A program made the translations under genes and the position numbers. From NCBI GenBank assembly GCA_964582715.1, contig CAZOSM010000001.1, positions 422,471-486,470 of the forward strand: a DNA stretch of 64,000 bases, in the 5' to 3' direction. This document shows positions 8,442 through 16,348 of this stretch, one piece after another; position 1 is the first letter of the stretch, and every line of letters begins with the position of its first letter. Below the pieces are notes generated by a model. That model made no database searches and was not told where the DNA came from. It was given only the letters and a program-made list of their open reading frames with translations. This DNA comes from MFZZ01 sp964582715. Its GTDB lineage: Bacteria; Patescibacteriota; Microgenomatia; UBA1406; GWC2-37-13.

Positions 8442-8515
8442 TGGTGGACCTAGCCAGAATCGAACTGGCGACTGTGCAATGCGAATGCACCGGTATACCA
8501 CTTACCTATAGGCCC
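8442..8515 (-). tRNA. tRNA-Ala(CGC) with encoded CCA
   Basis: Minus-strand cloverleaf: acceptor GGGCCTA/TAGGTCC containing the G3:U70 identity pair of alanine tRNAs, D-stem GGTA/TACC, anticodon stem GTGCA/TGCAC around TTCGCAT (anticodon CGC), T-arm GCCAG/CTGGC, discriminator A followed by CCA. Confidence 0.93.
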
Positions 8516-8524
8516 TGTAGTCGG

Positions 8525-8596
8525 TGTCCCCGACAGGAATCGAACCCGTATCCTAGGCTCCGGAAGCCCATGTTTTATCCATTAAACTACGGGGAC
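8525..8596 (-). tRNA. tRNA-Arg(CCG)
   Basis: Minus-strand cloverleaf: acceptor GTCCCCG/CGGGGAC, anticodon stem TGGGC/GCCTA (one G-U) with loop TTCCGGA (anticodon CCG), T-arm ACGGG-TTCGATT-CCTGT, discriminator A. Its first ten bases are also the last codons and stop of uppP. Confidence 0.93.
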
Positions 8597-9375
8597 ATTC
8601 CTAAAATAAATAGAAGTATTATACCAACAACAATACGGTACCAACCGAATAACGAAAGAGAGTTCCTTTGGAGATATTCGATAAACCATTTCACTCCGAA
8701 ATAAGCACTAGCAAATGCAACTACAGTTCCCAAAACAAGGATAAACACTGCATTCATATTGGAGTACAAAACTTCCTGCATCTGGTACAGGTCAAACAAT
8801 GAAGCTCCAAGAATGGTTGGTACCGAAACAAGGAAAGAATACTTTGCCGACTCTTCTCTTTTATATTTCAACATCATCATTCCAATAATTACTGAGCCAG
8901 CACGAGAAACTCCAGGCACAACAGCTAAAGCCTGAACAAAACCGATAATAACAGCATCTTTTAATGTAAGTGACTTAATTGATTTTTCCAATATAACTTT
9001 CTTTTTAGAAACGAGCTGCTCAATAAGAAGGAAGATAAAACCGACAATAATAAATACTGTTGTGGTAAAACCAATGCTTTCAAAAAATACTCCTTTGATA
9101 ATACTATAAAGTACATAACCAATAATTGCAGTTGGGAGAAAAGTTGCTGCAATCTTTAGCATCATATCTCGATTTGTAAGCAGATCCTTCCAATAGAGTA
9201 AAACAACAGCTAGTATGGCTCCAGCCTGGATCACCACAGTAAATAACTTTACAAAGTCAGTTTGTTCGATCCCAAATAAGATATTTGCCCAGATAAGATG
9301 AAATGTAGAAGAAATAGGAAGAAATTCAGTTATTCCTTCAATTACTCCTAATAGTATTGTTTGAATGATGTTCAT
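8587..9375 (-). CDS. uppP: Undecaprenyl-diphosphate phosphatase
   Basis: BacA/UppP-family integral membrane phosphatase, 262 aa, which dephosphorylates undecaprenyl diphosphate on the outer face so the carrier can be reused for cell-wall and glycan synthesis. Visible motifs: GVIEGITEFLPISSTFH near the N-terminus (the (E/Q)xxxE motif and PISS) and PGVSRAGSVI, the PGxSRSG-like motif, near residue 165. I chose MNIIQTIL at 9375 rather than the longer open frame to 9414: it matches the family start, and the longer form would run into the divergent gene at 9402. The stop codon lies inside the tRNA-Arg acceptor stem. It fits the surrounding lipid-linked glycan genes. Confidence 0.93.
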   Translation of the reverse strand: MNIIQTILLGVIEGITEFLPISSTFHLIWANILFGIEQTDFVKLFTVVIQAGAILAVVLLYWKDLLTNRDMMLKIAATFLPTAIIGYVLYSIIKGVFFESIGFTTTVFIIVGFIFLLIEQLVSKKKVILEKSIKSLTLKDAVIIGFVQALAVVPGVSRAGSVIIGMMMLKYKREESAKYSFLVSVPTILGASLFDLYQMQEVLYSNMNAVFILVLGTVVAFASAYFGVKWFIEYLQRNSLSLFGWYRIVVGIILLFILGMSP

Positions 9376-9387
9376 TGCTTCCTTTAG

Positions 9388-9393
9388 TATAAT
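9388..9393 (+). promoter_or_regulatory. -10 box for the GT4 gene at 9402
   Basis: TATAAT ends 8 nt before the ATG at 9402, within the 26-nt gap to the divergent uppP start. Confidence 0.5.
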
Positions 9394-9401
9394 ATGAAGT
9401 A

Positions 9402-10508
9402 ATGAAAATCGCATTAGTCCACGATCAGCTGCAAGAGTTTGGTGGTGCAGAACGGGTACTTATATCCCTCAAAAAGATTTTCCCAGAAGCAGATGTCTTT
9501 ACTTCTTTTTATAATCCAAAGACTTTGGGCATCCATGCTTCACATTTTAAGGATTGGAATATCATTACTTCATGGGGTGACAGAGTTGGTATTTTCAAAA
9601 AATGGTACTCACCTTTAAGATTTTTAACTCCTTACATCTGGGAACCATTTAATTTCAATGAATATGACCTGGTGATTTCCTCATCCGGGTCTTACATGTG
9701 TAAAGGGATTATTACTAAACCGCATACAAAACATATCTGTTACCTTCACCATCCACCACGATATCTGTATTATTACGAAACAGCCCGTGAATGGCAGAAG
9801 CACAAACCAATCGAGATCTATGGTCACCTTATAAATCATGAACTACGTCAATGGGACTACTTATCTTCTCAACGAGTAGATTATTTTATCGCAAATTCAG
9901 AAGAAACACAAAAAAGAATTACAAAATATTATCGTCGTGATTCTAAAGTGATATATCCTCCAGTAACTATCCCAGAAAAAGCAAGTAACAGTGGCACTGG
10001 AGACTATTACATCACAACTTCAAGACTTGCTCGGGCTAAGCATGTAGATGTACTTATTAAAGCTGCTAATAAACTAAAGTTTAAGCTCAAAGTCATTGGT
10101 TCTGGTCGTGATGCAGAAAATTTAAAAAATATGGCTGGATCAACAGTAGAATTTTTATCAAAAGTGTCAGACACAGAGTTTGAAGAACTATACAGAAATG
10201 CAAAAGCATATTTATTTGCTTCAGTGGATGAGGAATTTGGTATCGCACCAGTTGAGGCACTTGGGTATGGAATTCCAGTAATTGCGTATGCATCTGGTGG
10301 CTTACTGGAGATTGTAGAAGATGGTAAAAACGGTTTCTTATATTATGAGCTTAATGAAGAAAATTTGAGCCAAAAGATTAAGAAGTTTGAGAGTCTCTCT
10401 GAAAAAGGAGTACTTGAAATGAGAAAGCATGCTCGAGCTTCTGCAGAACAATACTCATTTGAAAACTTTAAAAAACAACTTCTTTCTTACATTGATTCAC
10501 TAAAATAA
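9402..10508 (+). CDS. GT4-family glycosyltransferase
   Basis: A 368-aa cytoplasmic GT-B enzyme that should transfer a sugar from a nucleotide donor to a lipid-linked or protein acceptor. The N-terminal KIALVHDQLQEFGGAERVL has the GGAE glycine-rich acceptor-side motif. The C-terminal donor domain carries the E-x7-E motif (E277 to E285 in DEEFGIAPVEALGYG), followed by GIPVIAYASGGLLEIV. Full length for the family. It is divergent from uppP and followed 4 nt later by mutM without a ribosome-binding site, so these two are likely cotranscribed. The residues around the GT4 core resemble mannosyltransferases, but specificity cannot be read from sequence. Confidence 0.9.
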   Translation: MKIALVHDQLQEFGGAERVLISLKKIFPEADVFTSFYNPKTLGIHASHFKDWNIITSWGDRVGIFKKWYSPLRFLTPYIWEPFNFNEYDLVISSSGSYMCKGIITKPHTKHICYLHHPPRYLYYYETAREWQKHKPIEIYGHLINHELRQWDYLSSQRVDYFIANSEETQKRITKYYRRDSKVIYPPVTIPEKASNSGTGDYYITTSRLARAKHVDVLIKAANKLKFKLKVIGSGRDAENLKNMAGSTVEFLSKVSDTEFEELYRNAKAYLFASVDEEFGIAPVEALGYGIPVIAYASGGLLEIVEDGKNGFLYYELNEENLSQKIKKFESLSEKGVLEMRKHARASAEQYSFENFKKQLLSYIDSLK

Positions 10509-10512
10509 CATC

Positions 10513-11358
10513 ATGCCAGAACTCCCAGAAGTCGAAACAATTCGCCGTATGCTCAACGAAGTACTCATTGGAAAAAAGGTAAAAGATGTGATTATACTTG
10601 AGCAGAAACAGTTTTATGTAGATTCAGAAGATATTATTGGTAAGCAAGTAACCGATATACTACGAAGCGGGAAAATCCTGACCATTGTTCTTGGTACTAA
10701 AGATCGAAAGTACATCAATATTCATTTAAAGATGTCTGGCCAGATCCTTTTTACAGAAAATAGAAAACAAGCTCACTTTAAAAATACAATTCCTCTGGCA
10801 AACTCACATACATTACCTGCCAAAACAACAAGAGTTATAGTGGAATTTACTGATGGATCAGCGCTCTTTTTTAACGATATGCGAAAATTTGGCTGGTTTA
10901 AAATATCAGATCAACCAGAAAAACCAAAAGCTGTAGATGTGTTATCTAATACATTTACTTTTGAGTATTTCCAAAACGCTATTCATAATACAGCAAGACC
11001 AATAAAAGTGGTCCTCATGGATCAGGATCGCATGGCTGGAATAGGCAATATTTATGCAAATGATGCTCTCTTTAATGCAAACATAAACCCAACGAAAGCC
11101 GCAAAAGGCCTTACAGAAGATGAACAAAGACGGCTATATAGATCTATACTTGACACTATAAAAGAAGGAATACATTATAAAGGCTCTTCTGCTAAAGATG
11201 AATTATATGTATTACCAGATAGCGAAAAAGGAAGTTATCAAAACTATTTTAAAGTCTATCATCGTGACGGTGACCCTTGCCGCGTATGCGGGACGGAGAT
11301 TGTAAAGATAACACTCGGAGGTCGAGGAACCTTCTTTTGCCCCAACTGCCAGAAGTAA
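10513..11358 (+). CDS. mutM: Formamidopyrimidine-DNA glycosylase (Fpg/MutM)
   Basis: Base-excision repair enzyme that removes 8-oxoguanine and formamidopyrimidines and nicks the abasic site, 281 aa, full length. The N-terminus PELPEVET supplies the catalytic Pro2 and Glu3. Lys54 (RSGK) is the beta-hairpin lysine. HLKMSGQ and MRKFGWF lie in the N-terminal domain, MDQDRMAGIGNIYAND is the helix-two-turn-helix, and a C-terminal zinc finger of the CxxC...CxxC type (CRVCG, then GGRGTFFCPNC) ends the protein. It is embedded in glycosyltransferase genes and separated by 2 nt from a convergent GT-C gene; context says nothing about its role. Confidence 0.95.
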   Translation: MPELPEVETIRRMLNEVLIGKKVKDVIILEQKQFYVDSEDIIGKQVTDILRSGKILTIVLGTKDRKYINIHLKMSGQILFTENRKQAHFKNTIPLANSHTLPAKTTRVIVEFTDGSALFFNDMRKFGWFKISDQPEKPKAVDVLSNTFTFEYFQNAIHNTARPIKVVLMDQDRMAGIGNIYANDALFNANINPTKAAKGLTEDEQRRLYRSILDTIKEGIHYKGSSAKDELYVLPDSEKGSYQNYFKVYHRDGDPCRVCGTEIVKITLGGRGTFFCPNCQK

Positions 11359-11360
11359 AC

Positions 11361-12500
11361 TTACAAAAATGCCTGCCAATCTGAGATTGGAATAATATTA
11401 AAAAGCATAAAGTTAATTGCGTATAAATAAATTGCAGGTAATAAAATCATAAGAACCCATATAAATTTTTTTGATGTAAATGTCTTCTCAAATGCAATAC
11501 AGACAAAAGGCCAAAGTGGCAGCATATAACGAGATAAATCGCGATGTTGCACAAACATCGCACCGATGAAAAAAACCAGTGAAAAATAAAAAAAACTTCT
11601 GTACTTTGTATCTTTAAGCTGCATAATGGTAAACAGATATAGGAAAAAGTAAAGCAATATATCCTCAAGCCAAGCAGTATCTACCCATTGAGCCTGGAAA
11701 TTAAATGCAGAAAATGGATACGGCATTGGGACAACGCCCCCTGTATTAAAGTACGCAAAAAAGTTACCATACTGCACAGCATACAAACTAAATACAGCAA
11801 CAAGTCCCAAAGGAATGAGTGCGATATACAACCAGTTCCATTGAAACTTTTTCGTTTTAACAAGTTGTTCGAGAGCTACAAGCCCGTATGCCCCCGCAAG
11901 GAGTATCCCTGGCGTTTTGGTAGCAGCAGCCAACCCTCCCAAAAGTCCTGCTAAAAATATATTTTTCTTTTCAAAAAAATATACAGATGCCAATATTAAA
12001 AACATAAAGAGTGTTTCGGGTGCTCCCACCGATCTTACAACTAGAAACCTTGGTAAAAATAAAAAGACGATAGTAAGGAGTAATGGATTCTTGGTGATTT
12101 CAAACTTTTTTAACAATTGGTAAAACATAAGTGCAACAGCTACCGCAAAAAAGATTGTTGAAAAAAGCATTGACTTTAAAAATCCTAAAACCGGTGCAAA
12201 GAGTGCAATAAAGAATGGATACAACGGTAAATGTGCTGCATAGTACTCAAGTGGTAATGGGAGTTCCAATCGCAATGCACCAATTGCTTCTGGGCTGTAC
12301 CATGTTTTTGCAGGGACGATATAAAGCAGACCATCAAAATTCTGATAAATTGTTTGAATAGACGTGTTCTCGACATTGAACCCTAAGAGTTTTACAATAT
12401 TTAAAACAATAGGGAGATAAAGTAATAAAGTCGACGCAAGAACTACTGATATAATGATAATTATTGGAGAATATGAGTCATGTTTCTTAAAGAAAAACAT
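11361..12500 (-). CDS. GT-C membrane mannosyltransferase-like protein
   Basis: A 379-aa polytopic membrane protein, about eight to nine helices. After the first helix an outer loop carries Asp in IYQNFDGLLYIVP (about residues 46-58), the position of the catalytic acid of GPI-mannosyltransferase (PIG-M/PIG-V-like) GT-C enzymes; TPGILLAGAYG further on matches their transmembrane core. Shorter than its GT39-like neighbours because it lacks the soluble C-terminal domain. It converges on mutM with a 2-nt gap and is divergent from the gene at 12521. Donor is presumably a polyprenyl-phosphate hexose (family knowledge); acceptor unknown. Confidence 0.65.
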   Translation of the reverse strand: MFFFKKHDSYSPIIIIISVVLASTLLLYLPIVLNIVKLLGFNVENTSIQTIYQNFDGLLYIVPAKTWYSPEAIGALRLELPLPLEYYAAHLPLYPFFIALFAPVLGFLKSMLFSTIFFAVAVALMFYQLLKKFEITKNPLLLTIVFLFLPRFLVVRSVGAPETLFMFLILASVYFFEKKNIFLAGLLGGLAAATKTPGILLAGAYGLVALEQLVKTKKFQWNWLYIALIPLGLVAVFSLYAVQYGNFFAYFNTGGVVPMPYPFSAFNFQAQWVDTAWLEDILLYFFLYLFTIMQLKDTKYRSFFYFSLVFFIGAMFVQHRDLSRYMLPLWPFVCIAFEKTFTSKKFIWVLMILLPAIYLYAINFMLFNIIPISDWQAFL

Positions 12501-12520
12501 ATAGATATTCTAACATTATT

Positions 12521-13978
12521 ATGAATAAACGGAACATTTTAATTGTAGGTGCAATTCTTTTTTTTGCCGCACTCCTGAGGTTTTATAACATAGAACCTTT
12601 TATGACTTTCCTGGGTGACCAAGGACGGGACGCTATCATTATCAAAAGACTTATTATCTTTGAAGATTTCCCTGCAATAGGTGCTCCAAGCTCTGTTGGG
12701 CAGATATTTTTAGGCCCCTTTTATTATTATCTTGTTGCCCCATTCCTCCTGTTATTTAACTTTAACCCAGCTGGACTGGGTATTGGTGTAGCTATCCTTT
12801 CTGTTTTGTTTTTGGGTTACTTAGCCTATGTAATCTATAAACAATTTGGCTTATTTGTTAGTGCATTATTTATTGGCTTATCTGCTTTTTCTTTTTCACT
12901 TGTTGAGCTTTCACGTTTTTCATGGAACCCAAACCTTCTTCCATATTTCTCTTTTACATCGATCTTTTTCTTTTACAAATGGATGAAAGAAAAATCAGTT
13001 CTATATGCAGCGCTCACTGGAGCTTTTCTTGCTTTTTGTATACAGCTTCATTATCTGGCAATGCTTATTTTTATCCCTATTGGCTTGGTATATATATTTA
13101 CCTTCATAAAGGAAAAGAAAAAAATAACATTTTTAAAACCCACTGTTGCATCATTAGGTTCATTCGCTTTTTTTAATATTCCACTGCTTCTATTTGATCT
13201 TAAAAATAATTTCCTTAACTCTAAAAACTTTATAGCTCTTTTTACTGGCGACAGCATTACGGAAACAGATAGCAGCTATATCTCTCGACTTCTGGAAACG
13301 ACCAGAAATTTCATGCAGCATGCTTTTCAGATTGAGATGACTGCGCAAATTGCTCTTCTTATTTTAATGATTGTAATTGTGTTCAGTTATTTTGTAATTA
13401 AAAAGCTCAATAATCTATTTATTACATTAAACCTTTTAACACTCGTTTCCTATATATTAGGTTTTGCGTACCTGGCAAGCCACAGATATATTCATTATTA
13501 CGGACCAGCTTATCTTAGCTTTTATTTTCTCCTCAGTTTACTCCCACTTTTGCTACAAAAAAGAAAAGTACAACTTGCACTTGGAGGACTCCTGCTCGCA
13601 CTTTTTATCTGGATACAAGTTCCTCATTATTATTTCTTTACCAGTAACCCTGCAAACCAGATTGAACGAGCAAGGCTTGTTGCAGAAAGTTTTAATCCGT
13701 ATATTGACAAGGAACCAATACAGGTGGTTGCACTTCCATTTACAGAGACTGATGGACATTATCGTTATTTCTTAGAACTACAAGGAATAGAGCTTCTCCC
13801 TGGAGACTCACCTCTTATTTCTGAAGAACTTTTTGTGATGTGTTTTGATACAGAAAACTGTCGACCACTTGATGATCCACAATGGCAGATAGCAGCTTTT
13901 CATAACAAGAAACTTGCGACCTCATGGGAGTCAGAAGGTGTTACAATATATAAAATTATCCATGGAACAGAAGAATAA
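12521..13978 (+). CDS. GT39-like membrane glycosyltransferase
   Basis: A 485-aa polytopic membrane protein: about ten hydrophobic segments plus a C-terminal soluble part of about 100 residues. The first outer loop has GDQGRDAIIIKRL (near residue 31), a variant of the acidic GT-C motif, followed by GAPSSVGQIFLGPFYYYLVAP, a recurring pattern also seen in the genes at 24768 and 26172. The C-terminal region contains two cysteines (MCFDTENCR). It overlaps the next gene, a polyprenyl-phosphate hexose synthase-like GT2, by 17 nt. That coupling fits a donor-synthesis plus donor-use pair. Confidence 0.7.
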   Translation: MNKRNILIVGAILFFAALLRFYNIEPFMTFLGDQGRDAIIIKRLIIFEDFPAIGAPSSVGQIFLGPFYYYLVAPFLLLFNFNPAGLGIGVAILSVLFLGYLAYVIYKQFGLFVSALFIGLSAFSFSLVELSRFSWNPNLLPYFSFTSIFFFYKWMKEKSVLYAALTGAFLAFCIQLHYLAMLIFIPIGLVYIFTFIKEKKKITFLKPTVASLGSFAFFNIPLLLFDLKNNFLNSKNFIALFTGDSITETDSSYISRLLETTRNFMQHAFQIEMTAQIALLILMIVIVFSYFVIKKLNNLFITLNLLTLVSYILGFAYLASHRYIHYYGPAYLSFYFLLSLLPLLLQKRKVQLALGGLLLALFIWIQVPHYYFFTSNPANQIERARLVAESFNPYIDKEPIQVVALPFTETDGHYRYFLELQGIELLPGDSPLISEELFVMCFDTENCRPLDDPQWQIAAFHNKKLATSWESEGVTIYKIIHGTEE

Positions 13979-14744
13979 AGAACTAAACATAACACTTATT
14001 GTCCCCTGCTACAACGAAGAGGCAAACATTCAAAAAGGTGTCCTTGATAAAATCGGAAACTTTACTGAAGATGATAACCGGTTTTTAGAAGTGATTATAG
14101 TAGATGATGGTTCTACAGATTCTTCTACTCAAATTGTGAAAGAAAAATATCTTAAAAAATTTCCTAAATTTTCTTTAGTACAGAATAAACATCTTGGAAA
14201 AGCGTTTGCAATTATTAAAGGTGTTGAAAAAGCTAAAGGTAACTATGTAATGTTCTCTGATATTGATCTCGCAACTCCGATTGAAGAGGCAGAAAAACTC
14301 ATTGCTGAGATTAAAAATGGTTTTGATATTGTAATCGGATCTCGTAGTAGTCAACGGGAGGGAGCGCCACTTACCAGAAAGATAATGGCAATGGGAATGA
14401 TCTTTATTCGTCATTATATTATTGGCTTAAAAGGCATAAAAGATACTCAATGCGGTTTTAAAATATTTGATACAAAAGCTGCAAAAGATGTTATTGCCCA
14501 TCTGAAAGTTTTCAGGAAACGTAATGAGACAGAAGGCTCATCTGTTTCTGCTGGTTTTGATTTAGAATTCTTATTTCTTGCATCAAAACTTGGGTATTCT
14601 ATAAAAGAAGTGCAGGTAGTGTGGAGACATGTTGAAACAAAAAATGTTACTTTTGTTAAATCCTCTCTTGAGAGTTTGAAAGATATTTTCTATATCAAAT
14701 GGTTTGATATTCTCAAAAAATATCCCCGACAGTATTCACTTTAA
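13962..14744 (+). CDS. GT2, dolichyl/polyprenyl-phosphate glucosyltransferase-like
   Basis: A 260-aa GT-A enzyme that most resembles dolichyl-phosphate beta-glucosyltransferase: TLIVPCYNEEANI at the N-terminus, VDDGSTDSS nucleotide-binding motif, the metal-binding DxD as FSDIDLATP, IGSRSSQREGAPLTRKIM and DTQCGFKIF, which are family signatures. It would make a polyprenyl-phosphate hexose from a nucleotide sugar on the cytoplasmic face, the donor needed by GT-C enzymes around it. I chose MEQKNKEL at 13962, which overlaps the upstream GT-C gene by 17 nt; the longer open frame would run far into it. No transmembrane segment is seen, so it would act peripherally. Confidence 0.85.
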   Translation: MEQKNKELNITLIVPCYNEEANIQKGVLDKIGNFTEDDNRFLEVIIVDDGSTDSSTQIVKEKYLKKFPKFSLVQNKHLGKAFAIIKGVEKAKGNYVMFSDIDLATPIEEAEKLIAEIKNGFDIVIGSRSSQREGAPLTRKIMAMGMIFIRHYIIGLKGIKDTQCGFKIFDTKAAKDVIAHLKVFRKRNETEGSSVSAGFDLEFLFLASKLGYSIKEVQVVWRHVETKNVTFVKSSLESLKDIFYIKWFDILKKYPRQYSL

Positions 14745-14758
14745 ATAATGAATTATGA

Positions 14759-14764
14759 TACAAT
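14759..14764 (+). promoter_or_regulatory. -10 box of a predicted leaderless promoter
   Basis: TACAAT ends 6 nt before the ATG at 14771; no Shine-Dalgarno sequence. Confidence 0.5.
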
Positions 14765-14770
14765 CGTAAC

Positions 14771-16225
14771 ATGAAGATTACCTCATTGCTACGCAAACAT
14801 CTTCCATTTGTTGCCTTTATACTTCTCTATTTTTCGCTTCTCTCACACAAACTCATTACAAACCCTATGCCTTTTTTTGATTGGGATGAATCTATTTACT
14901 CACAGGTTGGAATAGAAATGATTGAACGTTTTTCTCTCGTCCCAAGCTGGCAAGGAGTTACCTGGTTAGATAAACCTCCACTGGTTCCACTCTTTTATGG
15001 AGCTGTCATTAAGCTGTTTCCTTTTATTCAACCAGAAATATCGGTTCGCATTTCCACACTGTTATTATCTGTTGCTGTTTTTACACTTTTATATGCACTC
15101 TATTACAGGGTTATTAAAGAGCCTTTATTGCCTACAGTTATTGTCGCTATCACGTCTGTTACTCCTATTTTTTTACAACGCGCCCAGCTCGGTAATATTG
15201 ATGTATTTTTACTCCTTGGTTGGGTTGGTTATATTTTGTTTTACCAACGATTTTGGCTGAGTTTATTATTTTTGGCCATTGCCGTTATGAGTAAATCACT
15301 TGTTGGTTTTTACCCCGTGGGAATAATGGGGGTTTATTTTATCTATCTCTACCTAGCTAAAAAAATCAAGTTTAAAGAACTACGAAAAGAAATAATAAAG
15401 CTTGCAACTCATACCGGAATACTGTTGATGTGGTATGTAATCATGCTTCTTATATATGGAAAAGACTTCTTTATTCAACATATTTATGAAAGCCATACCA
15501 AAAGGGTTACTGCCTCTATTGAATCTCATTTTGGAAAAAGAACTTTTTATATGGATTTACTGTTTGAACAGTTTGGATTTTATGTATGGTTTTCGCTTGT
15601 TGGAATTGTATCCCTGTTGTACGACTGGTATAGAAATAAAATTAAAATAAATCATTTACTCTATGCAACTTTCCTTCTCCCATGGTTTTTGTTTTTAAAT
15701 GTTACAAAGACAAAAATATTCTGGTATGGATACCCTTATATTCCTCAGTTTGTATTGTTATTTGTATATCCGTTAACCTATATTCAGCAATATTTTTCAA
15801 AGAAAGTTTACTATGTTGTTGTCTCTCTTCTTTTTATTGCAGTGTTGTACCAAGCGTTTATAAAGCAACAAGTTCACCTAACTCAGTTTGCATCATATGA
15901 GGATCATCATAAAGTTGCACAACTTGCTCGGGAAGAATGTAGTATTTTACATGTACTGAATGCACCAGCAGCACGTGAAGCAATGCATACCCTGGAAGAC
16001 ATGAATTTAACTATTACAACAACTCGATGGTGGGGTACTAATCCATCTATGGTATTTTACTATGGCGGCCGTGTAGAATATATCTACGATATGGAAAGGG
16101 TAAATGAACTTATGCTCAAGCAGCCTAAAAATGGTTGTATAGCAGTTACCCCGGAAGATATCCCCATCGTGTCGAATTTAGAATTAGTAAAAAAGTACGA
16201 CAAGATGTCGTTATATAAATTTTAA
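14771..16225 (+). CDS. GT39/ArnT-like membrane glycosyltransferase
   Basis: A 484-aa integral membrane protein with roughly eleven hydrophobic helices and a short C-terminal soluble domain. The first outer loop is the most canonical of the island: FFDWDESIYSQVG (Asp-Glu near residues 37-39) followed by WLDKPPLVP, the DE...KPPL pattern of protein O-mannosyltransferase and ArnT relatives that use polyprenyl-phosphate sugars. GNIDVFLLLGW and MSKSLVGFYPVG match later core helices. A predicted leaderless promoter precedes it. Substrate is unknown; acceptors might be lipid-linked glycans or surface proteins. Confidence 0.82.
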   Translation: MKITSLLRKHLPFVAFILLYFSLLSHKLITNPMPFFDWDESIYSQVGIEMIERFSLVPSWQGVTWLDKPPLVPLFYGAVIKLFPFIQPEISVRISTLLLSVAVFTLLYALYYRVIKEPLLPTVIVAITSVTPIFLQRAQLGNIDVFLLLGWVGYILFYQRFWLSLLFLAIAVMSKSLVGFYPVGIMGVYFIYLYLAKKIKFKELRKEIIKLATHTGILLMWYVIMLLIYGKDFFIQHIYESHTKRVTASIESHFGKRTFYMDLLFEQFGFYVWFSLVGIVSLLYDWYRNKIKINHLLYATFLLPWFLFLNVTKTKIFWYGYPYIPQFVLLFVYPLTYIQQYFSKKVYYVVVSLLFIAVLYQAFIKQQVHLTQFASYEDHHKVAQLAREECSILHVLNAPAAREAMHTLEDMNLTITTTRWWGTNPSMVFYYGGRVEYIYDMERVNELMLKQPKNGCIAVTPEDIPIVSNLELVKKYDKMSLYKF

Positions 16226-16235
16226 TTATAAATAA

Positions 16236-16334
16236 CGTTCTAGGTGGCCGCGCTTCAGGGCCCCGGCAGCGCGCATCTTCGTCACTAGACGGAGGAGCAC
16301 TGACGGGAAGGAAGCAAGGGCAGAATCTAGAACG
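16236..16334 (+). ncRNA. GC-rich structured element, candidate small RNA
   Basis: A 99-nt GC-rich block in an AT-rich intergenic gap. CGTTCTAG (16236-16243) pairs with CTAGAACG (16327-16334), extended by two pairs and then GCC/GGC (16247-16249 with 16319-16321). Inside are CGCGCT/AGCGCG (16249-16254 with 16268-16273) and CTTCGTC-ACTA-GACGGAG (16277-16294), then a purine-rich unpaired tract (16295-16318). The pairing looks like a multi-branched RNA. The next ORF starts 14 nt downstream, so it could instead be a leader element of that gene. Strand is inferred from the direction of neighbours. I could not match it to a known RNA. Confidence 0.45.
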
Positions 16335-16348
16335 CAAATTAAATTACA

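Noticed and set aside
8384..8704. 106-residue ORF on the plus strand
   Set aside because: It runs antisense through tRNA-Ala, tRNA-Arg and the 3' end of uppP; composition reflects tRNA complement.
9376..9414. Longer uppP start at 9414
   Set aside because: It would overlap the divergent GT4 gene and its -10 box; the family start is MNIIQ at 9375.
12795..13775. Several 60-100 residue ORFs inside the GT39 genes
   Set aside because: They are out-of-frame or antisense shadows of long membrane-protein genes, with no start signals of their own.
16295..16334. 4.5S/SRP RNA, suggested by GGAAGGAAGCA and AGGGCAG
   Set aside because: The GGAA lacks complementary flanks for the SRP tetraloop hairpin, and the closing stem plus two other hairpins do not give the single long SRP rod.
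16236..16334. Integron attC-like recombination site
   Set aside because: The ends read GTTCTAG...CTAGAAC, the reverse of the attC core-site order, and do not fit RYYYAAC/GTTRRRY; no integrase or cassette context.
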